IMG/VR virus record: IMGVR_UViG_3300037141_000279
Coordinates: 1 to 64,000 of that record
Direction: 5' to 3' (one strand)
Length of the DNA stretch: 64,000 nt
Source: a virus
The notes under the pieces are model-generated. The model was given only the letters and a program-made list of their open reading frames with translations, did no database searches and was not told where the DNA came from. Both the position numbers and the translations under genes were made by a program. Shown piece by piece: positions 1 to 7,674 of this stretch (the first letter of the stretch is position 1; each line of letters begins with the position of its first letter).

Positions 1-384
1 GTGATTCTCGTACGGAATGCGGGACCCCAGGCCAAGCATGTCGCACTTCAGCCGCAACGCCTGGACCATTGACGGCGTGATTTTTTTGTTGTTGATGGCG
101 CGGTTCAGTTGCACCATGAATTCTTCAATGGGTTCGGTTTGGAAGTGCCGATTCAGCGCCGCGACGATGCGAATATTCTGCATCAGCGAATACGACATCA
201 CGCGCGCGACCTCGCGGGTCTTGCACACGTAGGCAATGCGCGTGGCTTCCACCGCGTCGTAGTTTCCGTCTGAAAGTCCAAACTCGCAGTACGTCGCCAC
301 GAACAGTTTTTGTTTTTGCGTCAGAACCTGATACTCAGGTGTTGCCTGCAGGTCTTCCAACGACATTCGTTTTCGTTCGCTCAT
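1..384 (-). CDS. terminase small subunit, 3' end beyond window
   Basis: The reading frame starts at the ATG at 384, directly after the GroES stop codon (TAA then ATG), and stays open for 128 codons to the window edge. The N-terminal part has the pattern LTQKQKLFVATY, then a small-residue turn and an alternating helical stretch ending in RHF. This is the N-terminal HTH region of the Terminase_2-type small subunit, which binds packaging DNA and hands it to the large subunit. The large subunit should follow to the left, outside the window. The family call rests on the KQKLFV motif and predicted helices. Confidence 0.65.
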   Translation of the reverse strand, partial: MSERKRMSLEDLQATPEYQVLTQKQKLFVATYCEFGLSDGNYDAVEATRIAYVCKTREVARVMSYSLMQNIRIVAALNRHFQTEPIEEFMVQLNRAINNKKITPSMVQALRLKCDMLGLGSRIPYENH

Positions 385-666
385 TTAATTGCTCTTTCTT
401 AGGTATAACTCAATCTGCCCTTCGGAGAGAAGGCGGAATTCAATGCCTTCAAACGCCACCGTCTTGCCTGCGTACGGACCATAGCAAATCACGTTCTCGA
501 CCTGAGTGCGCTTCGCATCGGGTCCGACGAATACCACCGTACCGAACACCATCTCTTGCTGGCGGACGTTGTCGGGTTGAATGATCCCGTCGATGATGGT
601 GTCGACGTGCGGGTTGTCCACGACAAGGATGTTGCTGCCTGCTGGTTCCAGAAAATTCTTAGACAT
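385..666 (-). CDS. groES: GroES-like co-chaperonin
   Basis: 93 residues, with the usual GroES order: an N-terminal strand (NILVVDNP), a mobile-loop segment (TIIDGIIQPDN), a G-x-V strand (FGTVVFVGPDA), a GKTVAFEG turn and a C-terminal E-x-x-L strand. Such heptameric lids close the GroEL cage. A longer frame runs to 717, but it would overlap the upstream gene and lacks a Shine-Dalgarno site; the ATG at 666 has GGAGG about 10 nt upstream. It lies two genes downstream of the phage GroEL and abuts the terminase gene, so it is probably co-expressed with morphogenesis genes. Confidence 0.85.
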   Translation of the reverse strand: MSKNFLEPAGSNILVVDNPHVDTIIDGIIQPDNVRQQEMVFGTVVFVGPDAKRTQVENVICYGPYAGKTVAFEGIEFRLLSEGQIELYLRKSN

Positions 667-865
667 TGGCGTCAAGCCTCCGTGGGTAAACTTGTGCTGC
701 CAGAATCTCGCGGGCATTGATATCGTCGATCACATCCGTCGGAATCGGACGCCGCGTGATGATTTGAAGTTCTTCGCCATTCGGCAGAGACAGGCTCCAA
801 AAATATACGGTGCCTCCCGCCTGTACACCTGCGATTGGGTTATTTACTGTTCCTAGTCTATCCAT
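659..865 (-). CDS. small protein between groEL and groES
   Basis: 68 residues, not recognised. The ATG overlaps the end of GroEL by 8 nt, and the stop overlaps the start of GroES, so the three genes are translationally coupled. The sequence is mixed alpha/beta (GGTVYFWSLSLPNGEEL, then TDVIDDINARE), with no signal peptide or cysteines. Position suggests a role tied to the chaperonin or its client, but nothing in the sequence shows this. Confidence 0.6.
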   Translation of the reverse strand: MDRLGTVNNPIAGVQAGGTVYFWSLSLPNGEELQIITRRPIPTDVIDDINAREILAAQVYPRRLDANV

Positions 866-2447
866 TGGTGTTTCTCTCCTGTGGGATTTCAGATACAGTC
901 GCGCCCATCGTGAGGATGCTGCAAGCGACCGCTGAAGCGTTTTTCAAAGCCTCAACAACAACCTTGACTGGATCGATGATGCCCGATGCAATCAGGTCTT
1001 CAAAATCTCCCGTCAGCGCGTTGTATCCGAGGTTCGGTGTCGCCATCAACTGAGTCACCAAATTATCGGCGTCAATCCCTGCGTTCTCTGCGATCTGACG
1101 TACGACCGCTTCGCACGCGGTGTGTACAACCATCATCCCATCAAATTCACCATGCAGCAGAGAGTGCTTCATCCCTGCGCGGGCATTAAATAGTGCGGTG
1201 CCGCCGCCCGCGACGATCCCTGATTCAACCGCAGCCTTTGCTGCCGACATCGCGTCGACCACGCGGTCTTTCTTCTCTTCCATCTCGGTGACAGTCACGC
1301 CGCCGACTTTGATGATGGTGACGCCGCCGAGCAGAGCCGCCAGCCGTTTCTGCAGAGGTGCACGCTCAGCGGGAGATACAGTCTCCATGCACTGTTTGAT
1401 ATGTTCAATCCGTCCGACCAGTTCAGCCTGATTGCCTTTGCCTTCGAGGATTTGGGTCTTGGCCATATTCGTGATGACCTTGCGGGCGCGTCCGAGATCG
1501 GTCAGTTTCACGTTCTCAATTTTCATGCCCAAATCTTCCGTGTACGCTTTGCCGCCAGTCAATGCCGCGATGTCCCGCATCACTTCTTTCTTGCGCTCGC
1601 CGTACGCTTCCATGCGCACCGCAATCAGCGGCAGCTTGAGGCTCATTTTGTTTTTGATGATGCAGGATAAGGCTTCAGCTTCGTACCCTCCCGCGATGAT
1701 AATCAGCGGAGTGCCTGTCTCATTCACTTGCTTCAACAACGGGACGACGGACTTTGCCGTGGCGATCACACCCTCCCACAACAGAATGCTGCAATCAAGC
1801 AATTCTGCCCGCATATCTTCAGGGTGTGTGATGAACGCTGGTGAGATCAAATTCGATTTGTCCAGTTCGAGCCCTGGAACAGAATGGACGTATGTATCTG
1901 CGGTCACCGACGGCTCGGCAGTTACGACACCTTCCTTGCCTGCCTTCTTGATTGCATCAGCGACGAGGCGACCAATTTCAATGTCACCATGTGCTGAGAC
2001 GGTTGCGACTTGGAAAATCTTCTCTTCGGTGACTTCTACCGCCATGGCCTGCAAACGCGTGATGATGGCTTCGGTGGCTTTGTGGATGCCGCGTTCCATC
2101 GCCATCGGGTTCGCACCCCTCTTGATCCTGGCAAACCCCTCGTGGATCATTTTGCGGGCAAGAACAGCAGTGCAGGTCGTGCCGTCGCCAACGCTGTTGT
2201 CGGTTTTCTGACATGCCTCGCGAATCAGATCGGCTCCGAGTTGTTCGGTGGTGTCGGACGGATTGACATAATTCGCCACAGTTACGCCGTCCCTGGTTAC
2301 TTTTGGCGTCTGCCCCATAGCACGCTGCCCCAGAATCACATTGCGTCCTCGGGGACCCTCAGTTAATGCGACGGCGTCGACTAGGAAGTCAATGCCGCGC
2401 AGAAGGGCTTCACGCGCTTCGTTTCCATACTGGGTTCGTTTGCTCAT
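858..2447 (-). CDS. groEL: GroEL-like chaperonin
   Basis: 529 residues, close to the 540-550 of bacterial GroEL. ATP-site landmarks are present: TEGPRGRNV near residue 29, DGVTVANYV near 53 and GDGTTCTAVLA with Asp88 (equivalent to GroEL Asp87). Further on come the apical segment (AGGYEAEALS), the KDRVVDAMSAAKAAVESGIVAGG region with the second catalytic Asp, and an equatorial C-terminus. The GGM-rich tail of bacterial GroEL is missing, as in other phage chaperonins. It presumably folds phage proteins such as capsid subunits. The start ATG overlaps the upstream stop (ATGA). Confidence 0.95.
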   Translation of the reverse strand: MSKRTQYGNEAREALLRGIDFLVDAVALTEGPRGRNVILGQRAMGQTPKVTRDGVTVANYVNPSDTTEQLGADLIREACQKTDNSVGDGTTCTAVLARKMIHEGFARIKRGANPMAMERGIHKATEAIITRLQAMAVEVTEEKIFQVATVSAHGDIEIGRLVADAIKKAGKEGVVTAEPSVTADTYVHSVPGLELDKSNLISPAFITHPEDMRAELLDCSILLWEGVIATAKSVVPLLKQVNETGTPLIIIAGGYEAEALSCIIKNKMSLKLPLIAVRMEAYGERKKEVMRDIAALTGGKAYTEDLGMKIENVKLTDLGRARKVITNMAKTQILEGKGNQAELVGRIEHIKQCMETVSPAERAPLQKRLAALLGGVTIIKVGGVTVTEMEEKKDRVVDAMSAAKAAVESGIVAGGGTALFNARAGMKHSLLHGEFDGMMVVHTACEAVVRQIAENAGIDADNLVTQLMATPNLGYNALTGDFEDLIASGIIDPVKVVVEALKNASAVACSILTMGATVSEIPQERNTNG

Positions 2448-2620
2448 TTCTTTTCGCTCCGTGGCTCCGTATCAGGGATCAAATAGGATTCAAAATGTTG
2501 CGTTCTGTGTTTGCGCCCACAGGCATCGCAGGTGTGAACCAGTGCGGTATTTGCGTGCTCAAAAACATACAGGTCATACACATGGTACTTCCCGCACTCA
2601 CAAACGAAACCCTTGCTCAT
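2444..2620 (-). CDS. small Cys-rich protein upstream of groEL
   Basis: 58 residues starting at the ATG at 2620, preceded by GGAGG at good spacing. The stop TGA overlaps the GroEL ATG. It carries two CxC/CxxC pairs (CECGKYHVYD and CDACGRKH), which look like a treble-clef or ribbon zinc-binding site. No family recognised. Tight coupling to GroEL suggests the same operon. Confidence 0.65.
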   Translation of the reverse strand: MSKGFVCECGKYHVYDLYVFEHANTALVHTCDACGRKHRTQHFESYLIPDTEPRSEKK

Positions 2621-2632
2621 AGAGCCTCCGTG

Positions 2633-2932
2633 TTAGTTGACCTGCGGAGTGCGCAGCGATGCCAAATCAATGTTGTCCGCAGGCTCTTCTGGCGGCGGGA
2701 GCGGCGGGAGCAACAACTTCAACGCGGCGGCAGGCACGCACGTCACCGAGCAGGCGTCAATAGATAGCTGCTGCAACGCTCCGTCAATGACTGCCTTGCG
2801 CCTGATGGTGAACCACTCCTGCATCTCTGCGAGGGTGACAGCATTCTGATCGGCTCCGACCAGTTCCCATTCGTGCTTCTTTCCGCACGCGTCGCAGACC
2901 TGTTGCATTTTCTGACTGATGACTTCTTTCAT
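2633..2932 (-). CDS. small protein with one CxxC
   Basis: 99 residues. I chose the ATG at 2932, which overlaps the stop of the upstream gene as ATGA and has AGGAG upstream, over an in-frame ATG at 2992 that would overlap that gene by 60 nt. CDACGKKHEWE near residue 14 resembles the CDACGRKH of the next gene downstream, so both may share a zinc-binding motif. The C-terminus is proline-rich (LLPPLPPPEEP). Function unknown. Confidence 0.6.
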   Translation of the reverse strand: MKEVISQKMQQVCDACGKKHEWELVGADQNAVTLAEMQEWFTIRRKAVIDGALQQLSIDACSVTCVPAAALKLLLPPLPPPEEPADNIDLASLRTPQVN

Positions 2933-3240
2933 TTGAACATCTCCTGAAGCCCGTGAAGGGCGATTAGAAATCCGTTCTTGATCCGAAACCATCTGCCGAC
3001 TGGCGCAGGCGCATGCACGGGTGGTTTCAGTGGCAAATACGTCTCGCTCAATTCCTCTGTCCGCATAACTTCCCGACCCATGTCATTCACGTATACCACA
3101 ATTTGATGATACGCGCGGCATAGCGGGGTGTCGCGGTCTTGAATGAACACCGCCATCAAAAACGCACCCTGTGACATCACACCAGCAAAGCGATATCCTT
3201 CTGGTTGCTTCCACGATTGGTTCATGTCTTTCAACGTCAT
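2929..3240 (-). CDS. conserved-looking small protein, unknown
   Basis: 103 residues, mixed alpha/beta (GYRFAGVMSQGAFLMAVFIQDRD, then YHQIVVYVNDMGREV). No transmembrane segment, signal peptide or cysteine pattern apart from one Cys. It sits in the coupled minus-strand run that ends in groEL. Function not recognised. Confidence 0.55.
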   Translation of the reverse strand: MTLKDMNQSWKQPEGYRFAGVMSQGAFLMAVFIQDRDTPLCRAYHQIVVYVNDMGREVMRTEELSETYLPLKPPVHAPAPVGRWFRIKNGFLIALHGLQEMFK

Positions 3241-3320
3241 CGCTTCACCTTACACGGCGGACCCGACTTATTTGCCAGATCAGCCAAAAGCAACAGAGCC
3301 ATTGTGTCGTCCACGCCCAC
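3237..3320 (-). CDS. possible 27-residue peptide
   Basis: A short frame ends in a TGA overlapping the ATG of the next gene, the overlap style used throughout this run. Starts could be GTG at 3320 or ATG at 3302; neither has a strong ribosome site. The peptide is leucine-rich (MALLLLADLANKSG). It may be a real micro-gene or just the spacer after the protease. Confidence 0.25.
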   Translation of the reverse strand: MGVDDTMALLLLADLANKSGPPCKVKR

Positions 3321-3330
3321 CACGGATAAA

Positions 3331-4128
3331 TTAAATCGGGTCCTCGTCGTCGTCCTGGGGGCGTTGCGCTTTTGGGATTTCAGGGTGTTCAATCAGCTTG
3401 CCAAAATCCGCGCCCTTCAAATCCTTCTCGACGGTAGAGATGGGTTCAACCCACGCTGGCAGTATAACACCTTCGTTCCCTGCAATCAAGAGCCCAACAA
3501 TCTTTTTTGTCTTCAAGTCTACAACGCTGGAGCCTGATGCACCATGGGTTGCAAACTCTTGGACTCCGAAGAATCCAAGCATGTCTCCTGTCACCACGAC
3601 CGTAGTATTGACAATTCCTGGGCTGACGTACTTGGCTTGCCCTTCGGAGAAGTTGACATTCAGTGTCTTGCTGCCAATCTTCAAACTACCTTCGTCGCCG
3701 AGCGAGATCGTCGGGATGGGTTCTGTGGTCTTCAAATAGAAGACAGCGTAGTCAAGCAGCTGCAAATGCTTTTTGGCGTTCTCTTCTATGAAGATATCCA
3801 CGAAGCCGACCTTGATCAGTTCGATGGGGCGCGGCCCGTAGTCGATGTCGGACGCAATGAAAAACTTTAGGTCGTCAGGAAGCTGGGGATTCGCAGTCGT
3901 GCAGTGTCCTGCGCCGAGGAACAAATACCCTTCCTGAAACTTCTGGAACGCCGTAACCGTACACAAAAATTTGGGTGTGGGTCTCTCCCGATGCTCGCTT
4001 GTAGCATAGAGCGCATACGTCGCGGAGTAGACCTTTTTTTCAAATCCCTTGGGCGTGCGGATTGAGCCCGCCAGAGCGGGAAAAACAAACAGCAAACAGA
4101 GTAGAGCAGCGGTCAGCAGACGTTTCAT
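3331..4128 (-). CDS. exported trypsin-like serine protease
   Basis: 265 residues. Residues 1-20 form a signal peptide (KR, a hydrophobic run LLTAALLCLLFVFPALA, cleavage after ALA). The chymotrypsin-fold catalytic triad is readable: His75 in LGAGHCTT, Asp126 in LLDYAVF and Ser198 in HGASGSSVVD. The protein is therefore likely to act in the periplasm or outside the cell. It overlaps the holin-like gene upstream as ATGA. Phage prohead proteases are not exported, so a lysis, host-surface or exclusion role is more likely. Family clear, role inferred. Confidence 0.8.
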   Translation of the reverse strand: MKRLLTAALLCLLFVFPALAGSIRTPKGFEKKVYSATYALYATSEHRERPTPKFLCTVTAFQKFQEGYLFLGAGHCTTANPQLPDDLKFFIASDIDYGPRPIELIKVGFVDIFIEENAKKHLQLLDYAVFYLKTTEPIPTISLGDEGSLKIGSKTLNVNFSEGQAKYVSPGIVNTTVVVTGDMLGFFGVQEFATHGASGSSVVDLKTKKIVGLLIAGNEGVILPAWVEPISTVEKDLKGADFGKLIEHPEIPKAQRPQDDDEDPI

Positions 4129-4403
4129 GACTTCTCCTCGGGCGGGTTTTTCCCGTCGCGAACCTGTCGCTGCTCGGCGACATCATCCTTCCATGAGTGT
4201 ACCACAAGCAGTCCCTGCACCGCAACCACAAATGCAGTGAACGACGTGAGGTCTTTTCCGTGCAACCATCCAGCCACTCCGACAACTGAAAAACAGATCG
4301 CGGCAAACGTACACCGCCCTTGAAAGATTCCGAAGAACGCACTGGCAGCCGCGCCTGTTGTCGCGCTCGTCAGTGCCGTTTTGAATTTAGTGCCCAGAGA
4401 CAT
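4125..4403 (-). CDS. small membrane protein, holin candidate
   Basis: 92 residues with two hydrophobic segments (around 17-45 and 52-70) and a charged C-terminal tail (DGKNPPEEKS). The size and topology match small phage holins. It is coupled to the exported protease (ATGA overlap) rather than to a muramidase. The holin call is by size and topology only; it could also be a membrane partner of the protease. Confidence 0.45.
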   Translation of the reverse strand: MSLGTKFKTALTSATTGAAASAFFGIFQGRCTFAAICFSVVGVAGWLHGKDLTSFTAFVVAVQGLLVVHSWKDDVAEQRQVRDGKNPPEEKS

Positions 4404-4671
4404 CTGCCGCTCCCGTTTTGATTTCTACTACGTTGTCTTGCCCGCGAACACAAATTCCAAAGTACGTGCGCTCCCATGGGCCTTCCCCATCTTTCGGCAG
4501 CGTGAACAGTTCGCGAATTGGTGTCTGATCGATCCTGATATCATGACAGTGCCAAAGAACGCGTTCACTGTCTCTGTTTGCGCATTGTTCCACTTCCCAC
4601 AACCGAGCCTCAATCACCTTCCCCGTAATCGGATTATATGCGCGCGGATTTAACCGAACAAGGTACTTCAC
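4387..4671 (-). CDS. small protein, unknown
   Basis: 94 residues, overlapping genes on both sides (17 nt downstream, ATGA upstream). It begins with a basic strand (MKYLVRLNPRAYNPITGK) and has one His-Cys-His stretch (WHCHDIRI). No known domain recognised and no membrane segment. Confidence 0.55.
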   Translation of the reverse strand: MKYLVRLNPRAYNPITGKVIEARLWEVEQCANRDSERVLWHCHDIRIDQTPIRELFTLPKDGEGPWERTYFGICVRGQDNVVEIKTGAADVSGH

Positions 4672-5099
4672 TTATGCCACCCTAAATAAATCGCCAGCCC
4701 CTCCGCACACTCCTGACTGTCTTTTAGTAATCCTATCGCTAAATTGCAGCCATGGCACAATTCGCCTCGAATTTCGTCTGTTTCATGGTCGTGGTCGGTA
4801 TGCCATCCTTGGGGTCCTGGGTCAGAGGTTCGGCAGCCAGGATTCGCACATCGGCGGCCTTGCTGTTCAATGCGTTTTAGTTTCTCTTCGTATGGTTCTC
4901 CATATTCATATTTATGATGGGCTTTTTGACTGATTGACTTAACCTTTTCAGGATTCTTCTTGCGCCAATCTTGCTCATATTCTTTTCGCATGTCCTTATA
5001 CGCCCGAGTTTGCGTATGTTGCGATATGACTTTTTTCCCGTGCGCGGACTCACGATACCGCTTCTGAGCCTCCAATTGTGTTGCTTTATCTTTATACAC
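4668..5099 (-). CDS. endonuclease VII-type HNH nuclease
   Basis: 143 residues. The C-terminal half is a typical endonuclease VII (T4 gp49-like) fold: CANPGCR zinc pair, the DHDHET catalytic block, LCHGCN second zinc pair, then IGLLKDS. A lysine-rich N-terminal helix probably contacts DNA. Free-standing members in phages act as homing endonucleases or resolve branched DNA. With eleven other HNH genes in this window, a mobile homing gene is likely. Confidence 0.8.
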   Translation of the reverse strand: MYKDKATQLEAQKRYRESAHGKKVISQHTQTRAYKDMRKEYEQDWRKKNPEKVKSISQKAHHKYEYGEPYEEKLKRIEQQGRRCANPGCRTSDPGPQGWHTDHDHETDEIRGELCHGCNLAIGLLKDSQECAEGLAIYLGWHK

Positions 5100-5102
5100 G
5101 CG

Positions 5103-5327
5103 TCAATTCTCCGTTGGGTTCTGGGCTTTCGCCACAGCCTGATTGTGAATCAAGTTCTTCATGATCGCTTCGTTCATGCGCTTCTGCGCCCAGGGGATCA
5201 CGACTTCAAGCAGCACCTGCTCGGATGTCGCGTACGCAGGATCACTCGCTTCGGGCTCCATCAGCCAACCCTCAACACGAATATCCTTCCTAGTCAAAAT
5301 AACTGTGCCGTACTCTATGATCTTCAC
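5103..5327 (-). CDS. small protein, unknown
   Basis: 74 residues. It has a beta-rich start (IIEYGTVILTRKDIRVEGWL) followed by a helical, glutamine- and asparagine-containing C-terminus. It overlaps the upstream gene by ATGA. No motif recognised. Confidence 0.5.
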   Translation of the reverse strand: MKIIEYGTVILTRKDIRVEGWLMEPEASDPAYATSEQVLLEVVIPWAQKRMNEAIMKNLIHNQAVAKAQNPTEN

Positions 5328-5497
5328 TGTCCGCCGCTCCTTACCTGCCGAATGCGCTTCTCCAAAGCTAGGATGCTGTCAGCCCAGACCGATGTCCAAC
5401 CGAAGTACCCATCCAAGTGGGCTTTGAAAGACCCCGCGTGTTCAGCGACGCGATAGATGCGAGTGCCTACTGACAAAAACAAAATGGGTTTTCGCAT
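5324..5497 (-). CDS. small protein, unknown
   Basis: 57 residues from the ATG at 5497, which follows GAGGAG closely; an earlier in-frame ATG at 5524 has no ribosome site and would extend further into the upstream gene. Contains IYRVAEHAGSFKAHLDGYF. Function unknown. Confidence 0.5.
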   Translation of the reverse strand: MRKPILFLSVGTRIYRVAEHAGSFKAHLDGYFGWTSVWADSILALEKRIRQVRSGGQ

Positions 5498-5652
5498 TTC
5501 TCCTCTTTTAGTTCGTCCAGCCACTTCTCAAGCGTCTCGACCAGAATTTCTCGCTCGTTGTAAACGTAGCTTGGAACAAACTCCACGTCTTCCTTCAACA
5601 CGACGAGGTCAATGTCGCGCCGCCTGCTGACGAAGAGTGGACCGTGCCACAT
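5467..5652 (-). CDS. small protein with C-terminal Cys cluster
   Basis: 61 residues from the ATG at 5652 (GGAGA upstream). An acidic, helical body (ETLEKWLDELKEE) is followed by CENPFCFCQ at the very C-terminus, a possible metal or disulfide site. It overlaps the next gene by 31 nt. Function unknown. Confidence 0.5.
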   Translation of the reverse strand: MWHGPLFVSRRRDIDLVVLKEDVEFVPSYVYNEREILVETLEKWLDELKEEKCENPFCFCQ

Positions 5653-5654
5653 GG

Positions 5655-6017
5655 TTACTTCTCCAACCCTGGCATGGCGTTCGGCGAAAAGATCACTTGT
5701 CCGACGGGAATCGCATCGACGAATACCCACTTAGTCGGCGACCCGCCAATCTTCGTAAGATGTGATCCCTTGAATGGCAGGGATGCAGCGCGAACCGTTT
5801 CTGGATTGATATATGCGTAGGGTGATGTGCTGGCTACGATGCGTTCATACTCTGCAGGAAAATCCAGCATCGGCGCTTGGCTGATGATGAATTCCAGTTG
5901 AACCCGCTTCTGAAGCCCTGTCATCCAGGTATCCAGCAGGATGTCGTAGCGAACGCCTATCGCATCCAGTTCATCCTGATTGTCCCACCAACGACGAATC
6001 GCAGTCCAGATGCTCAT
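5655..6017 (-). CDS. small protein, unknown; first gene after a compact promoter motif
   Basis: 120 residues, tryptophan-rich N-terminus (MSIWTAIRRWWDNQ) and no recognised domain. The start at 6017 is 39 nt downstream of a copy of the compact bipartite motif, so this gene probably heads a transcript that reads leftward into the small-gene run. Confidence 0.55.
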   Translation of the reverse strand: MSIWTAIRRWWDNQDELDAIGVRYDILLDTWMTGLQKRVQLEFIISQAPMLDFPAEYERIVASTSPYAYINPETVRAASLPFKGSHLTKIGGSPTKWVFVDAIPVGQVIFSPNAMPGLEK

Positions 6018-6055
6018 CCGAATGCTCCAGAGAACTTCGTCAGAAATCCTCGTAT

Positions 6056-6078
6056 ACTATGGAACGGAAAGTCATGTT
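6056..6078 (-). promoter_or_regulatory. compact bipartite promoter-like motif (copy a)
   Basis: Minus-strand ATGACTTTCCGTTCCATAGT: GACTT, six bases, then CCATA. It matches the fixed-spacing motif found upstream of many minus-strand genes in this window. It precedes the gene starting at 6017. Confidence 0.5.
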
Positions 6079-6113
6079 CTGTAACCAAATTTCAGTACAG
6101 GGTCACGAGGGTT

Positions 6114-6470
6114 TTAACAATTTTTTTTTCGAATTTCGCCTCGATGCCAATCGCACTTCCCGAAGGAGGACTGCGAGCAATCAACACACCGCGCAGCTCT
6201 CCGCTTGACCTCTTCAGCCGCCATGCCGTGCTGATACCAACTTTCGGCCCAGCACTTTTGCTTCACGACATGACCTGCATCTTTCGAGACGGGGTTCATC
6301 GACCAATCTTGCACCGTCTCGCGTTCGTCTCGGGCAATATGGTGAGCCCAGTGCTTGCGCACGAACTTCCAGCCGACGCCGATGATCAAGCCGTCGAACA
6401 GCAGCATCAGGAAGATTTCAAACTCCCAGTGCGCGGCGTTGGCAAGCAGATCGCCGAATGTTTCCGTCAC
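6114..6470 (-). CDS. single-pass membrane protein with Cys-rich tail
   Basis: 118 residues. One hydrophobic segment at about 17-35 (EIFLMLLFDGLIIGVGWKF) is followed by a basic cytoplasmic-type stretch and a C-terminal CVDC...CDWH pattern that could bind zinc. It overlaps its upstream neighbour by ATGA. A poly-A/T tract follows the gene on its 3' side. Function unknown. Confidence 0.55.
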   Translation of the reverse strand: MTETFGDLLANAAHWEFEIFLMLLFDGLIIGVGWKFVRKHWAHHIARDERETVQDWSMNPVSKDAGHVVKQKCWAESWYQHGMAAEEVKRRAARCVDCSQSSFGKCDWHRGEIRKKNC

Positions 6471-6661
6471 GATTGCACCTCGGGCGTTTCATATGCGTGC
6501 CAGCGAATTGCAGGGGAGAGAAAATGTTTGTCGCCGTCGCTGTCGAGGAACACCAGCGCACCACAATCCTCAACGGTGACGCCTTGAACATGAAGGTACA
6601 CCGTCTCATGGACATCTTCAATATACACCGTGATGTTCTTCTTGACCTTGGTTTTGCTCAT
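6467..6661 (-). CDS. small protein, unknown
   Basis: 64 residues from the ATG at 6661 (GGAG upstream). Beta-rich (ITVYIEDVHETVYLHVQGV), acidic middle (LDSDGDKH). The small beta-barrel look could suit a binding protein, but no family is recognised. Confidence 0.5.
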   Translation of the reverse strand: MSKTKVKKNITVYIEDVHETVYLHVQGVTVEDCGALVFLDSDGDKHFLSPAIRWHAYETPEVQS

Positions 6662-6843
6662 CGGACTCCGTCTCTGCCGCAGCAGGCGCAACGATACGAT
6701 TCCATGGTGATCTCGTCACCATAGTATTCCATGTCAACGAAATGTGGGAAGTGCCCGCCAATCAGCCAGCAGACCAGTTCGATCAGCCAGCCGCCTCGGA
6801 CGGGCGTCCACACAATGTTATCGCGGATGTCGTTCCCGTTCAT
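6658..6843 (-). CDS. small protein with CxxC
   Basis: 61 residues, with GGWLIELVCWLIGGHFPHF in the middle and CACCGRDG at the end, possibly a minimal zinc knuckle. It overlaps the next gene by ATGA. Unknown function. Confidence 0.5.
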   Translation of the reverse strand: MNGNDIRDNIVWTPVRGGWLIELVCWLIGGHFPHFVDMEYYGDEITMESYRCACCGRDGVR

Positions 6844-6926
6844 TCAGGCATCACCCGCACGGCAATGATATCGGCAGAGCGTTCGTTCATGACCGCAAGC
6901 TGGTACGCGATCTCTTTAGCTTTCAA
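6840..6926 (-). CDS. possible 28-residue peptide, TTG start
   Basis: The frame opens at a TTG preceded by GGGAG and ends in a TGA overlapping the next ATG. It would overlap the end of the upstream gene slightly. It is helical and amphipathic (LKAKEIAYQLAVMNERSAD). The coupling style supports it; the rare start weakens it. Confidence 0.35.
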   Translation of the reverse strand: MKAKEIAYQLAVMNERSADIIAVRVMPE

Positions 6927-7134
6927 GGATGGACTCCCTTCGGGGTGCTCGGACTGGCGCGGGGATTACGGGCGCGTGACCGTACAGCTTCTCGAACGCA
7001 TCTCGGTATCCGTCGGCTTGGACTTCCTGAACGACCTGGACGGGTCCGCGGCTGCCCGAGTCACGAACGCTGAAGTCTGCGTCGACCTTATGCCACTTCG
7101 CATTTTCTTCGTTGTAGATGACATGCTCTTTCAT
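6916..7134 (-). CDS. small protein, unknown
   Basis: 72 residues from the ATG at 7134, which has AGGAGG at good spacing; an ATG at 7173 lies further upstream without one. The start resembles a short beta hairpin (HVIYNEENAKWHKVDADF), with an aromatic helix later. No family recognised. Confidence 0.5.
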   Translation of the reverse strand: MKEHVIYNEENAKWHKVDADFSVRDSGSRGPVQVVQEVQADGYRDAFEKLYGHAPVIPAPVRAPRRESILES

Positions 7135-7169
7135 CTTGCCTCCTGGGGTTTTCGAATTTCTTCTACTGG

Positions 7170-7385
7170 TCAATCGTACACGAGTTTTTTCACCTTGTCA
7201 AGCCTATCTGGATAACGTCCAAAACCTTCGTCCAGCAGTGCAGGGTAGTTCACACGCTGCAGAGCCCAGGTCAACGCCTTCTTGTACTCGGCGATGACCG
7301 CGTCCAACGTCTCAATGACATCACGCTCTTGGACGTTCTTGCTGTGCTGGCGGATGTCCGCCATTTTTGCAGAGGTGAGAATCAT
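7170..7385 (-). CDS. small helical protein, unknown
   Basis: 71 residues from the ATG at 7385 (GGAGGG upstream), overlapping the stop of the small membrane gene as ATGA. Mostly alpha-helical (ETLDAVIAEYKKALTWALQRV). Function unknown. Confidence 0.5.
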   Translation of the reverse strand: MILTSAKMADIRQHSKNVQERDVIETLDAVIAEYKKALTWALQRVNYPALLDEGFGRYPDRLDKVKKLVYD

Positions 7386-7486
7386 AGCGCCCTCCAAAGT
7401 CTTCGCAGAACCCAGAATAGAAAACACAAGTCCGCAACCAGCAGAACAAAAAGGAAAGGCAGCAAGGATATCAACCAGTCGGTCAT
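7382..7486 (-). CDS. 34-residue single-pass membrane peptide
   Basis: ATG at 7486 with GAGG upstream; the stop overlaps the next ATG. The peptide is one hydrophobic helix (LISLLPFLFVLLVADLCFLF) ending in basic residues (RRLWRAL), so an N-out or N-in single-span micro-protein. Similar micro-proteins occur at 10.3-10.9 kb. Role unknown; such peptides often modulate host membrane complexes. Confidence 0.5.
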   Translation of the reverse strand: MTDWLISLLPFLFVLLVADLCFLFWVLRRLWRAL

Positions 7487-7674
7487 CGCGGCACCTCGGG
7501 GAGAGCCCCATGGCGGAGCAGTGGGTTCTGGAAGAGGGCGCGAATCACGCTGCCGTGCTGCGCAACCGAACCGATATCATTCCAACTGTTCAAGACCCAG
7601 CCCGTGATTATAAGGCCATTCAGGAATATCTCAAACTGTCGGTAGCTGGTGAACGTCCGAAATGCGTATGTCAT
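7483..7674 (-). CDS. small protein, unknown
   Basis: 63 residues; ATG at 7674 with GGAG upstream, overlapped by the preceding stop (ATGA). Aromatic, beta-like first half (FRTFTSYRQFEIFLNGLII). Function unknown. Confidence 0.45.
   Translation of the reverse strand: MTYAFRTFTSYRQFEIFLNGLIITGWVLNSWNDIGSVAQHGSVIRALFQNPLLRHGALPEVPR

Noticed and set aside
1432-2211. Long frame opposite groEL
   Set aside because: Shadow of the high-GC codon bias of groEL; no ribosome site or domain.
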